A stretch of 64,000 bases of DNA, from NCBI RefSeq assembly GCF_036711975.1, contig NC_091970.1, positions 4,347,501-4,411,500 on the forward strand, in the 5' to 3' direction. The notes beneath the pieces were generated by a model. It worked only from the letters and a program-made list of their open reading frames with translations. It was not told the origin of the DNA and searched no databases. How positions within the stretch are numbered: the first letter of the stretch is position 1; each line of letters starts with the position of its first letter. The position numbers were made by a program, and so were the translations under genes. The stretch is from Onthophagus taurus. Its lineage: Eukaryota > Arthropoda > Insecta > Coleoptera > Scarabaeidae. Shown here in pieces: positions 36,665 to 49,013 of the stretch.

Positions 36665-39600
36665 TTATTCTGCTTCAGCGGGGGCTTCGGCTGGAGCTTC
36701 AGCGGGAGCATCAGCTGGAGCTTCAGCAGGGGGGGCTTCACCGCCTTCAGCGGGAGCTTCAGCAGGGGCGGCTTCTCCGCCTTCAGGGGGAGCCTCAGCT
36801 GGGGCTTCTCCACCCTCAGGTGGAGCTTCAGCTGGAGCTCCTTCAGGGGGTGCTTCTTGCGGTGGAGGGTTCCCCTCCGGTTCTTCCGGAATCTTTTCAG
36901 GTACATTTACTTTCGAGCTTTGTCTAAAATACAATTTAAATTAATTTAAACTCTTAGGCCCAGTTTTACCATCAATGAGACACCCTCTAGATAGTTTAAT
37001 AAGATGGTAAAAGTGGGCCTTAATAATATTTAATGAAATACTTGGCCCCTCCTGATTTATTACTAGTTTGGGATGGTTTTTTAGTCGCGGATCCTTTCGG
37101 TGAAACTTTCCCCGCTGAAGTTTTCGATCCCCGAGACGTTTTTGATCCTTTCGCTGATACATCTTTCTTCGCATCAGCTGGTGGAGCATCTCCGGCGGCG
37201 CCCTACAACAAATTAATTAATAATTTCTAATTAATTGCCCGCTACAATCATCGAACTTCTTTAGAAGCAGATCCTTTCCTATCACTGACTCCTCCACGTC
37301 CCGTCACCACCAAAGGAACATCATCCTCCTTTTGCTCGCAAACGGGTTGCGCCTCCGGGCCCCATTGATTCAAAAAGTGCCCTAAACGAGTCACTCGTTG
37401 TTGTGGAGTCGTTATTGTGTGACTCCCTCCGCAGTAACGGTTACAAATATGATCATCCCTTTTAACAAAACATTCAAATATCACTTAAAATAACAAAAAA
37501 ATTAATTAAATTACCCTTTCGGTGATTTAGATTGCATGGCAGTCTCGAAATGATTCAAATTCCTACTGTTAGGTAAAGCTTTTTGTTGTTTCCTCAAGGC
37601 GTCTAATTCGTACGCTAAATACGGCCCCATATTCTTCGTTGGGGGTAACGCATAAGGTTGGGGGAGAACCGAAGGATCTAATTCTTTCCTCATAACCACA
37701 TCTTTATCGCAAGATATGCACTGAACGTTCTTTAAGCATTTCTTTGTTCCGGCTGCTTCGTTTTCTTGTTTCAACGCTGTTAAAGCTTTAAGTTTTTGTT
37801 GGAGGATCTTTAATTTTTGATTAATGAAGTCTCTGAGAGGTCCAAGTTCCATGCGGTCCAATTTATTTCCGATTTCTCGTTGAATCTCATCCAAAGCGGC
37901 TTGCCACAACTCCTCTTGTTGCGTTAACTTGGCTAACGCTTCCTCGATGCCCTTCGAGAGTTCATCGCAAGCTGTATCGAATTGATCGTGAGATACTTTG
38001 CGATTAATCGCGCAAGCGTCCGCTTTATCGGCGAGGGCATCTTCTAATTCTTCTTTATCTGCTTTTATTGTTTTGAGTAAATCGATTTGTTCGGTGAGAA
38101 GCTAAAAATTAAAACATTAACTAATTAAACAAAAATATGAATTAATTCATTTACATCCATAAGTTTCTCTTTAGCTTCTTTATCTTCCATTAATTTCGAA
38201 GCGGTTTCTGCCAAATTCTCCATATCGGTTTGAATCGCCATAATTTTCTCATACAACTCCCCAACGGTTTCGCCCGAAACTTGTCCATCACCCATCGTTG
38301 AACCAACATGAATCTTTTCCATAAGGCTCCCAAATTCTTTCTCCATTTCAGCGAATTGCGCTTGTAAATTTGCAAATTCATTGTTAAACGTGGTATCCAA
38401 TGAAGAGAGTTGTTCCGTTATCTTTTCAAACAGCGATTCTAAATCGCATAAACGATCTTCAGTGTCGCCATCGGCCCCACCACCACCCTCACCTTCCTTC
38501 ACCGATTTTCTTCTGGCGCACATACGAAACAGTTTTTTAAGGTCCGTTTTTATCTCGACTAATTGGTCGTAAACGGCTTTTTTAAATTCGTCGAGGGTCA
38601 TGTCGGCGAAATCGGGAACTTCTCCAATCACGGTTCCTCCGCCATCCATTCCATCGGCCCTAAAAATGATGATTTAAGAATTGAGATGAAAAAAAAAATT
38701 TTTGTTTACCCTGCACCGCCGCCACCGCCTCCATCAGCTTCGATACGAGATAATCTCTCGTCTAAAGATTTCAACACATCGCAAATAGTGAGACTTGCTA
38801 AACAGAAAAATTAATGATTTAATGTCGATGTTATGTGACATTCTATAAATGTTAAAATTAAAATTTAGTTCAAATTTAAAAAGATAGATGGAAAACTAAT
38901 TAATACACGTAACAGATGTATTGATGTTATAAAATGAATAATAAATAGGCTTTTAATTTAACGTTTATGAATTAATAGGTGATATTTAAATTTTTCTTTA
39001 AAACGAACGATTCTGTGATACCTCGGTGATTTGAGGCGAACTCGTTCGTTATATGTCTTGGTAAAGACACAAAATCTCTTAAAAAAAGACATTTATCTTC
39101 ATTTCGCCGACGTCGCTTGCGGGCGAGGCGCTAGAGTTTTTCAAAATTAACGATTTTGTGTTAATATAATTGTTAAACCGTTTAGGAGAAAAAAAATTTA
39201 ACCTCACTTAATAGACGTCATCATAAACGTCAATGTCAATTTTTTTAGGGTTTCTATCTAGGGTCCCTATAAAATACCCTTCCCGATTTCTAGTAAAATT
39301 TTTTTAACAACTGGTTTCAGTAAAAATGTTGTAGGAACAAACGAAATGAAATAATTATTTAATTATTGAAGTATAATTATAAAATCAAAAACTAAATTAG
39401 ACTTTTTGATTGTTTAAAAGTATAAACGTCAAAGTGACAAGTTGATTTAAAACATGACAACAAAATTTCCAACTTCACAACAATTTATGGTTCTTACGTC
39501 AAACGTAACGTCAAATTTGACATTACAAATAATCTAGTATTTTTAAGATTTAATTAATTAAATTTTGTATTATTTATCGACATGTAAGGTTCGTTTTATT

Positions 39601-42600
39601 GATATGTAGCGTTAAGGCAGTCGCGTTTTAAAAAAATCTCATGATTAAAATCGAAAAAAATTGAGACACATTTAGATATTTTTGAATGAAAGTTCGAGAG
39701 TTTATTCAACGCGATATCAAATAGATAATATAGTTATTGTCTAGCTCGTAGGAAAAATTTGAATAGATTTACATTTTTTTAAACAAAACAATAATACGAC
39801 GATGAAGATAACTTCAAAATCTCGTAAGTTGAGCGCACTCGACGATTAACATTTCATACTTACTTAAGTTTATAAACCTGCTTAAATAATCTCGGATAGG
39901 AATTTTAATGCAAAGGGATCGTAAAAGGTACTCGCAAAAAAAATAAATAAAATAAACGTTGGCGTAAGTTCCCAAAATAAATTGGTTTAAGATGTTATTA
40001 TAATTATTATTGGTTAATATACGGCGACAATAAAAACGTCGATTTGACTCAAAATAAATTTTATCGGGACGTGGTTTTATTGTATCTTACTTCCAAGAAA
40101 GTCAGATTCCAGGAAAAATTATTTTTGTAATCCCCAAAAGTAAAATAAAAATTCTTTTTGACGTGGGGATTTTGTTGCTTCATCGACGAATTAAAATAAA
40201 TTAAAATTAAATTGAGATTTATTAAAAACATCTTAATTCAAATTGTTTATAAGAAAGTTATCTTTTTTATTGAGAAATTCTTGTTTGTTCTTAATTGCGA
40301 TAAATTGTTTCCGCTTAATCCCGGCATTTTATTGTAGGCGCAATTCAGATTCCGACAAATAAGCCGCAAAACAAATTTTTAACAAAAACAACTTCCTCCT
40401 CAAATGTTGTAACCTTTAAAATTAATCCAATACGTCTTCTATCATTTTATTTTGACCGTGATAAGCCGGAGAGCAATAAATACGTAAACAATTAAACAGA
40501 TCGAGATTAACAAAAGAATTTATTATGATTTATTGAGGCGGTGTCAAATTAATTCAAACTCACTTTTTAAAATTGTTTTCGTAACATATCATTTTTTTAA
40601 ATATATAATTTTATCTAAGATTAAAGCAAGAGAATCCCGCGTAGAGATAAATCTCTTTTTAAAACGTCGTAAACGGTTTTTTTTTATTATTACAGGTGCG
40701 ATTCTCGCGAGATTATGAAAGACTCAAATTTCCGCAGAATCGTGTGTATCAGAAAAGTTTTCCAAATGACCGCAATTTCCGTAATATTCGTCTTAATCAT
40801 ATCGATAGTGATTGTTTTTACAACGGGACAAGAAGAGGAAGAAGTCGATTGCGGCCCAATCCAAAATCTGAGAATAACCGAAACCGAATTTCATATGAGA
40901 GCAGATTGGGAACCCCCACTTGGGACGCAATGCAACACTGAATTATTTTACGTAGTGTATGGAATAAACGGAATAAACGATTCCGGTTTCTCTGAAGATA
41001 ACTACATAGAATTAGATAAAGCAAGCTGTACTTTATACGAATTTGCCGTCCAATCTCGCTCGATGAACGGTGCACCATTAGAATGGGTTAATGCGACCAA
41101 AACTAGCAGAATCGCAGGTAACAATTAATTCTTAACAACCACAAAAATCGCATTTCAATCATTTTAGGTAGCGGTCAAATCGAAAACTTACAAATAACCG
41201 AAAACAGATTAACTTGGAATCCCCCAGAAAATTCAGACCCTTGTAACGTAAAATACATCGTGTACACCGATCGCGAGGGGTTTGACTCAACTACAGAAAT
41301 AGTTTCACTCACAGAAAACGAAATTCAGTTAATACCTTGCGGAAATCATTTAATTTCTGTCACAACAACTTTACCCGATTTGGACGATTGGATGGCGGAA
41401 CCCGTTCAACTAAGACATCGAGGCCCTACTACAAGTTAGTATAATTATTTTAAGGTTAATTTTTTAGGTTAATTTTCCTGTCAATTAATTAATACGATTA
41501 ATTACTAATAGATGGGGTGAGGAAATATAGAAAAAATTATTTCAAAAAAGAAAATTAAAACAAATATAATAAAATTTATTAATAAATAATCGAAATTTAT
41601 TAATTCACGATTTTATTTAAATTTTTTAAACCAAAAATGTATGTTGGTAAAAATGACGTTAAATTGTCAATTTTTAAACGTCAAATTGAAATATAATCTT
41701 TCAACGCGATTTCCTTTTAATATATTAAATCTAGCGCCTCGACCGCAAGCAACCTCGGTGATTTGAGGCGAAATCGTTCCTTATGTCTTGGTAAAGATAC
41801 AAAATATCGTAAAAGATGTTTACCTTCACTTCGCCGAGGTCGAGGCTAGAGTTTTCCAATATTAACGATTTGGTGTTAAATATATCAAATCCAGCTCCTC
41901 GCCCGCAAGCGACCTCAGCGATTTGAGGCGAAATCCTTCCTTAAAGTCTTAGTAAAGATGCAAAATCTCTTAAAGGAGACATTTACCTTCACTTCGCCGA
42001 GGTCGCTTGCGGGCGAGGCGCTAGAGTCTCCCAGAATTGCCAATTTTGTGTTGATATATTAAATACTACGCTTCGCCCGCAAGCGACCTCGGTGATTTGA
42101 AGGTAAACGTTTTGTAAAAGAATTCTCCAAGGTGGGTAGAATTGAGCAATGTAATCAAATTTTTTCAGAACATGTTTTTTATGGTAATAAGGAACATTGT
42201 TGTCTTAATCATTTTCTCGCCCGCATGCGCGCCAGAGTAAAAATAAAGATTTTTTAAAACGGACTTCAAATCCTTTCCAAAATAACTTTCGATTTAAACA
42301 ATTCAATTAAAAATATTAAACGTCACTGTCAACTTAATTAAAATATACGTTAATCTCCGAAATTAAAGTGAAAATTTTAATTAAATTTTGTATTTTATTT
42401 CAGAATTACCCCCGAATCATTACTCAACGCGACCAAACCTAAACGGAGCCTTAGTGAAATGGTACGAACAACCAGAAGACAACCTTTGCGATTTCGAAAA
42501 AATCGAGTTCGCTTATATTTTAACGACACTCAAAGAAACGAATAACTTCAATTTCCAAAGTTTCGATAAAAGTGAAGATTCGTTTTACAATTTAATTGAC

Positions 42601-44217
42601 TTGGAGCCTAATAAGGATTATTTGTATAAAGCGAGGTGGATATTAACGGGCACTAACGGGGATGATAGCGAATTCATTAACTTTGAAACTCGTAATTTTT
42701 TTTAAATTAAATTAATTTTTTATTAATTAATTAATTTTTTAGACAATATGGATGAACCATCGATTCATCCGGAAGTTACATCGGACGGTAACGGTCTTCG
42801 CATCCAATGGGATCAATCATACCCGAATTCTTTCGTTACGGACCACATCATCCTAGTGAGAGATATGGGCCCGGTTCATTTCATCCCGGAGAGTTGCCAC
42901 CAAGAACCATTATTCTGGATGGAACAGAGAAAACCTCACGAAGATTTAGTTTTAATAGTACACCCAATTTTTCCCAATCATAATTATTCGATTGAAGTCG
43001 AAACGTTTTTTGGGAGCCTCAACGTTTACACGAGCAGTTGGGAATATTACATAACGGATAAGAGAGAACCCGGGGAAATCACTTTTTATTCCGATACCCT
43101 TGAGTATAATAACGGGGAATCATACTTGGTGAATACAAACATTTTTTGGAAAATTCCTTGCGATGCTAACGGCCCGTTAGACGATTTTTTAATTAGAATT
43201 GAGGGGAAATTAGAGAATCCCAATTTATCCACGACCCCTTCGTGTAATTTAATCGAATTTACAGAGAGATTTGATTGCGAAAACAACGAGATTTGCTCGA
43301 TAACTATCGATAAATTAATTCCTTTCTTTAAATACACCGTTTTTATAACGACAACTTCTTATGAATCGAATTCGTGGTACAACGAAATTAATTGGGAGCT
43401 TTCAGAGTTGCCGGATGCTTATACCCCGCCATAATTAACTTAAAAATTAATTTAACTTAGATTTGTAATTAATATTAAGAATTAATTTATTTTTTACCGT
43501 CAGCTCCAGGAGGGCACCCCAAATTTGGGTTGCTCCGAATTAATTCGTCAAGCATCTTGGCTAACTTTTCGACTTGCTCATCAGTTGCGTCCATTCTCTT
43601 TACTAATGAAACCGATTGGAATACTTCTAAAATTGGGGCTCCTTTACCGCTTTCCGATTGGCGAATAGCATCGATTAAGGTGCGATTAGCTGGCATCTCC
43701 GCTAATTCTTTTAAGGCCTGTTTTAAGTCGTCGATTTCTTTATGCAATTTATCCATGCCTTCCTTCGAAAGAATCATGGCGTTGGGATCATCGCTTGTGC
43801 CATCCCTTTCCAACACAACAACCGTTTTTAAATCGGCTGGGGCGTCATCAATATTAACAGCGTTTGGGTCCGCATCCTTTTTTCCGCGATTAACTCGTTT
43901 CCCTGCATCTTTTTGCGGGGTTACCACGAATTCTTTTACGGTGAGTTTGCTCGTGTTCTTTGTACACTCGACAATCTTTCTGACAACGTCTCCATCTTTC
44001 CCTTTAAACTCAACGTTGCACTTATCCAACTCCAATTGTTGCACGAGAACCTGAAGAACCGATTGGATCAAAATGTAATTTACGTTTCCATTCTAAAAAT
44101 AAAAAGGATTTAGATAAATTCAGATTTTCTTTATTTCTTTGGGAGGATTACATCCGGGAAATTGACCGCGTAATCGATCATCTGCGGCAATGATAACGAC
44201 ACGTTAGCCGCGGCCAT
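36665..44217 (-). CDS. Qrich2: QRICH2/C16orf96-like DUF4795 protein
   Basis: Eight exons (44152-44217, 43498-44092, 38710-38797, 38155-38659, 37515-38101, 37257-37458, 37042-37202, 36665-36923) sum to 820 codons. The N-terminus (LSLPQMIDYAVNFPDNGNVN then LIQSVLQVLV) matches C16orf96/QRICH2 starts. Coiled coils follow, then the DUF4795 region. That region has KADKEELEDALADKADACAI, FDTACDELSKGIEE, CISCDKDV and YCGGSHTITTPQQR. The tail is Ala/Pro/Glu/Gly-rich. QRICH2 is a sperm-flagellum protein in mammals. Exons 2 and 3 are linked across 4.7 kb because the phase fits exactly (GAC G|CA AGT). Gene B lies inside that intron on the other strand. The donor at 37257 (GTTCGA) is weak. Confidence 0.78.
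38798..40765. repeat. QRICH2-like intron: repeats before gene B
   Basis: One near-complete GC-rich dyad repeat lies at about 39010-39175. A copy of the TCTAGGGTCC repeat lies at 39195-39290. A 200-bp block at 39360-39560 is repeated at 52675-52875. The rest is AT-rich. No coding exon was identified before 40715. Confidence 0.6.
40766..43434 (+). CDS. FN3-like secreted protein B (five domains), nested in the QRICH2-like intron
   Basis: Four exons (40766-41117, 41168-41434, 42404-42691, 42743-43434) give 532 residues. An in-frame ATG at 40715 would extend the N-terminus, but the one at 40766 places a signal peptide first (MTAISVIFVLIISIVIVFTT). Five FN3-like units follow. The first has CGPIQNLRITETEFHMRADW, and the second has IENLQITENRLTWNPPENSD. 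The fifth carries IFWKIPCDANGPLDDFLIRI, the counterpart of the last unit of gene A. It ends ELPDAYTPP with no membrane anchor. Intron 2 (969 bp) is filled by tandem GC-rich repeats. The other introns are near 50 bp. A and B form one subfamily; function unknown. Confidence 0.78.
41728..42120. repeat. Tandem GC-rich dyad repeat, about 2.5 units
   Basis: Units start near 41734, 41894 and 42067, a period of about 160-172 bp. Each unit has GCGCCTCGCCCGCAAGCGAC at one end and its reverse complement near the other, so a unit can fold back. Other copies: 30690-30725, 39010-39175, 44360-44660, 45505-45565 with 45945-46020, 46120-46330, 52330-52600, 53530-53570 and 57045-57095. Confidence 0.8.
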
Positions 44218-44694
44218 CGTGAATGATTTCTTTTTTGGGGGCGAATTAGGTTGTAAAAATTAAAATTGAATCGTCAATGTCAGATTAAAAATAAATTGAA
44301 ATAAACAAAAAGACGTAGTCTTGGTTATACGGTACAATCAAATAGATATTTCAATTTATTCTCAATTCGCCGAGGTCGCTTGAGAGCGAGGCGATAGAGT
44401 TTTCCAAAATTAACGATTTCTTGTTAATATATTAACGCCCGCAAGCGACCTCGCCGATTTGAAGCGAAAGCGTTTCTTATATCTCTTGCTAAAATTACAA
44501 AATCTTTTAAAAGAAAACATTTACCCTCAACTCGCCGAGGTCACTTGCGGGCGAGGCGTTTGAGTTGATTTAACAACACAACATCATCAGTTTTGGAAGA
44601 TTCTAGCGCCTCGGCCGCAAGCGACCTCGGCGAAGTGAAGGTAAACGTCTTCCTTTAAGTGATTTTGTATCTTTATCAAGACTACTAGAGATAA

Positions 44695-45115
44695 TTACAT
44701 TTATTGCGGAGGGTTGTGCTAATGCTACTACATACAAAGTAAGTTATGAAATTGATGATGACGCAAAGGACATCGATTGGGAATAATTCAGTTATCTGAG
44801 CCCTTATTATCTCAAAAAGTTGTTATAAAAATTTTAGTCTATGGGAAAATTGCAAAATCGGATTCCAGAATACTTGCTAAAAATCTTAATCAAGAATCCA
44901 TTTTTTAAAACTATTAGTATCGGAGATATTAACTTATTTGCAGGTATTAATTTATTATTTATATAATTTAAATAATAATTTTTCTTATTAATTTCAGTTT
45001 CTACATGTAAATAACAAACTTCTAAATAATAATTATGTAAGTAAATGTAAATGCAATAAAAATAAAGTTATACTATCTATTTAATTTTTAATTTAAATCC
45101 TTATTAAATACTGAA
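44695..45115 (+). pseudogene. Decayed FN3-like gene fragment of the C/D/E type
   Basis: Short frames encode AEGCANATTYKVSYEIDD and LSQKVVIKILVYGKIAK, like first-domain sequences of genes C and E. From about 44905 the DNA follows the last exon, last intron and 3' UTR of gene C (48175-48370), including TTAATTTCAG and the AATAAAAATAAAGTTAT trailer. Frames are broken and most domains are missing. Confidence 0.75.
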
Positions 45116-45565
45116 CTTTTTTAGGAACTTCGGCGTTTATATTGATACTACACCGATTCTTTAATTTAAAATAAAATATTAGATTTTTGACAATGACGTT
45201 TTGTGACAGTAAAATTAGTTCAAATGACATTTAGAGATTTTGAACGTCATAACTTATATTTTAATTAAATTGACAGTGACGTTTAATATTTTTAATTATT
45301 TTAAATTAAAAATAACCTAAAAGGGATTTAAAATTTTGAAAGAAATCTTTATTCTTGCTTCATTGAAACGGTTTGCGGGGGAGGCGGTAGAATTAATACG
45401 ATATAGATATAAATCTGAACTAAATTTGACTTTGTGTATAAAAAGTAAACAAAAATTGCGGCGACATTAAATGGAGTTGTCTGAAATTAATGATTTTGTG
45501 TTGATATATCAACTCCAGCGCCTCGCCTGCAAGCGACCTCGGCGATTTGAGGCAAAATCGCACCT

Positions 45566-45924
45566 TATACAGAATGTCCCGTATCTTCCGGATCAGAGCA
45601 TTATACGGTTGAAGGATACATTATTTTGAAGCGATATTCTAATAAAAAAATGTCGAAATGCTTATAATAACCGCACGGGAACTGTTTAAAGTCGTCCAAT
45701 AGCGACGACGGAAAGAGAAATAAACACGTGAGATAGGTGAAATTGGTAGGAGGGATTGCCTGGGTCTGATTTACGATCTCCTGGACAACTCTAAACAGTT
45801 ACCAACAGTCACCGGGCGGTTATTATAAACATTTCGGAAAAATTTTATTAGAAAGATTGCTTCAGAATAATGTATCCTACAACCGTATAATGCTCTGATG
45901 CGAAAGATGCAGGACATCTGTATA
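45566..45924. mobile_element. MITE with long terminal inverted repeats, inserted in a dyad repeat
   Basis: The ends TATACAGAATGTCCCG and GGACATCTGTATA are the tips of arms of about 70 bp. The arms include CATTATACGGTTGAAGGATA and its near complement. Inner inverted repeats extend the fold. The flanks have a TA/TATA-like duplication. The GC-rich dyad repeat stops on one side and resumes on the other, so this insertion is younger. There is no coding capacity. Confidence 0.75.
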
Positions 45925-46567
45925 TCTTCTTAAATCTAAAATATAATCTTCCGCCGAAGTCGCTTGCGTGCGAGGCGCCAGAATCTTTCAAAACTGACAA
46001 TTTTGTGGTTATAAATGTGCTTATAAAAAAGCGACTTCAACGGTGTGAAAACAAAAGTCTTGTCATAACAAACTTTATATCGTTTCCAAGAGATAAGAAA
46101 CGATTTCTTCTTATATCGAAGTAGCAAGTGACCTACTTGCGGGCGAGGCACTAGTTTTAATAAATCAACACAAAATTTGGAAGATTCTAGCACCTCGCCC
46201 GCAATCGACCTCGACGAAGTGAAGGTTAACGTATTCTTATAAGAGATTTTGTAACTTTACCAAGAGATGTAAGGAACGATTTTGTCTTATATCGCCGAAG
46301 CCGCTTGCGGGCGAGGCGCTGACTTTAATTTATCATGGCAATATTAGATAATATCATTTGATGTTTTGGAAACACTTAAATGAGATTTTTTTTTGAAAAT
46401 ATCAAAGTTTAATTGATATTGCTTGTTATCGAACTTTTTTAAAAATAATCTTTAAATACTTGAAAACGAAGTGATCGAAAAAAAAAGTGAGAGATACTAT
46501 GCAATATTTGAAGTACTTCAAGGATTCTATTAAAAAGGGACAATGCATGTTTTTTGTGTGCAGCAAC

Positions 46568-46577
46568 TATAAAAGGA
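46568..46577 (+). promoter_or_regulatory. TATA box of FN3-like gene C
   Basis: CTATAAAAGG is followed by a CAGTTCAG initiator at about 46597-46604. The leader before the ATG would be only about 25 bp. Confidence 0.65.
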
Positions 46578-46623
46578 TCGAAACCTAGTTGAGCGCCAGT
46601 TCAGAGATTGTAAGCGAACCAAA

Positions 46624-48286
46624 ATGAAGGTTTTCGTTGTTTTGGCGGTTGTAGGTCTCTTTTGGAGCGCTTCAGCACTACCAAATCAACCTAGAGATGA
46701 GGACTGCAAAGGTAACGAAAAATTGAAATAATTTTTGCATGCGGAGATAGGGAAACATGGGTGAGTAGAGGATTTTCATGATTTTCACCTTTCAGCTGTA
46801 ATTTCGAGTGCGGCCTATGACGGTGATATGCAAATTATAGTTTCATTTACGCCTAAGGCAGATTGTTCCGCTGCAGGCTATAAAGTAAAGTATACGATTG
46901 GGGGCGAAGACGGTAGTGTCAATGCAATGCCTGGAGCTTCATTGGGAATCATTGCATTAGATGCTAAGTTATTTTGCGAAGACGTTACAATAACTATTAT
47001 AGCCATTGGTGCAGACGGTACTGATATTGTAGAATCAGAATCAGACCCCGAAACAGTTATCAGATGTAAGTTTAAATGATTAAGCACATTTATATTTTTT
47101 ATTTATAATTAAAATTTTAGATATGCCTGAGATAGAAGTAATCGACACAAAACAAGAAGGCACAACTCTTACTATTACTTATGAGAAAATTGATACAGCT
47201 TACATAGATACTTGTGGTGCTACATTCAAAGTAAGCATCGCAGAAGCGTCGGGACCAGTGGATTGTGAGAACGGAGAGTGCAACTTAGATCTCGAAGCCT
47301 TAGGATTAATGGCATGCACTAATTATATTGCAACAATTGTAACTGAAGCCAATAATCTTAAGGGACAGTCTGTAGATGTACCTTTCAATTACAAACCTAA
47401 AGGAGTTGATAACGTCGATATAGTATCAGATGAAATCGGAATAATTTTTACACCCTTAGCAGAAGACGATATTTCATCTAGTTGTATAACTCCTGGTGCA
47501 GTAATCCAATACAAAATCATTGAAGAGCCGGGAACGTGTTTCAAGAACAGTTACACCGTATTCCCTGTAATGGGAGAGAACGAAGGACAAGGCAAGGAAA
47601 TAGAAATCCAAAATAAACCGACCGCAGTCGAAGATCTCGCTGCTCAAATTTCCAGCGGTTACGTCGTCTTAAAATGGAACCCTCCATCCGACGGCGAATC
47701 TTGTAATTTGGTGTACAAGGGCGAAGACAAAGACAATAATGTACTCTTTAGCGATACTCACATCACTACGGCAAGTGTTGCTGTAAGCGACCTGCACATA
47801 GAAGATTGTAAATCGACAACAATTTCGATTTATGCTCAAATAGAACAAGAAAATGACTCATTATTGGACGGTTCTCCCGCTAAAATAGAAATCCCAGGGC
47901 GTAAGAAACTATTTCAGTTGTAACAAACACTTATGGAATTAAATTACATTTAATTATTGTTGTAGGTGTGGAGAAAGTAACAAGTTTAGATTGCAAACAC
48001 GAAAATGACGAAGTTTCTTGTTCATGGGTAATGCCGGAACAATGTGACGGAAGTGATTTAGAATATAACTTAACTTATTACGATGGAGTAAGTGTTCATA
48101 GCGAGAAAATTAAGGAACTTACTCATACCTACAAAATGAATTGTAATACGGCATCGTGGTTCATTGTAACCCCAGTTTATAAAACTATTAGTGTCGGAGA
48201 AATTACCGAATTTGAAGGTATTTATTTATCATTTTTTATAATTTAAATAATAACCTTTCTTATTAATTTCAGTTCCAACATGTTAA
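46624..48286 (+). CDS. FN3-like secreted protein C (five domains)
   Basis: Five exons (46624-46711, 46796-47065, 47121-47900, 47966-48217, 48273-48286) give 467 residues. A clear signal peptide (MKVFVVLAVVGLFWSASALP) is followed by five FN3-like units: one in exon 2, three fused in exon 3 and one in exon 4. The last unit has SLDCKHENDEVSCSWVMPEQ, with the C-x-C-x-W pattern and NLTYYDGVS shared with genes D and E. A tiny last exon encodes the final few residues (VPTC). All introns are phase 1. No membrane segment or catalytic motif was seen. The tight TATA promoter suggests strong tissue-specific expression (inference). Confidence 0.82.
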
Positions 48287-48546
48287 GAAGAAGCTTTTAA
48301 ATAATAAATAAGCTAATGTAAATGTAATAAAAATAAAGTTATGTTATCTATTTAATCTTTAATTTAAATCCTTATTTGTGCCCAATTTGTTTAGAAAGTT
48401 CAGCATTTACAGCAAATGTAATAAATCTTTTAAGATTTAACAACAAAAAAAATTAAAAATAGAATGACATTAGATTTTTGACAATGACATTTAGCGACAT
48501 TAAGTTTATATTGTTGTATTCGTTATTTCTTTCCATTTTAAAGCAT

Positions 48547-48756
48547 TAAATAAAATAACAATGTCTTCTGTTTGTACTTTTATTAAAATGGATTATTTGT
48601 TTTTAATTCTACCGGTTTCGGTTCAATAGTAGAACCATCTTCAGGAACCCTCGAATTTCGTCAATTTTCGTTCGAAAACCGAAACCGGTAGAATTAAAAA
48701 CAAATAATCCATTTTTTAATAAAAGTACAAACAGAAGACATTGTTATTTTATTTAA
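48547..48756. mobile_element. Foldback element with ~78-bp arms
   Basis: The arms 48547-48623 and 48677-48756 are nearly perfect reverse complements. They enclose a ~53-bp loop with ACCATCTTCAGG. The arm tip ACCGGTTTCGGTT beside that loop is a combination seen in several insect dispersed repeats (recalled, not searched). Confidence 0.8.
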
Positions 48757-49013
48757 CATTAAGTTTAGTTCTAGTGACATTTAGAGATTTTGAATGTCAT
48801 CTCATAACTTTTACTTTAATTATATTGGGAATTTCATATAACTCGCAATATATGAATGCTGTAACCATAATTACGAAATTACTATGCATTTGCACCGTCA
48901 CACATAAAATGCAACATACCTTAATAATACAGGTATTGGGTAGTTTTGCAAAGGGAAAGTTTTACTTCAAAAAGGTGACATCCTTATGATAACTCTAAGT
49001 TTTCGTATTTAGA

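Larger units (their letters stand above)
44218..46623. repeat. Repeat-rich spacer before gene C
   Basis: GC-rich dyad repeats lie at 44360-44660, 45505-45565, 45945-46020 and 46120-46330. There is also a decayed FN3-like fragment (44695-45115), a GTCATT-rich repeat (45187-45260) and a MITE (45566-45924). Confidence 0.7.

Noticed and set aside
36599-36949. Long plus-strand open frames with Ser/Gly/Phe or Ala/Ser repeats
   Set aside because: They are antisense shadows of the Ala/Pro/Glu-rich last exon of the QRICH2-like gene; its exon sum and homology support the minus strand.
43530-44113. Open frames on the plus strand of 174 and 66 residues
   Set aside because: They lie opposite exon 2 of the QRICH2-like gene, whose N-terminal homology and exact splice phase are convincing.
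43487-44217. A separate small two-exon gene ending at 43487
   Set aside because: The apparent stop is intronic. A donor at 43498 joins in phase to 38797, and both parts match one protein family.
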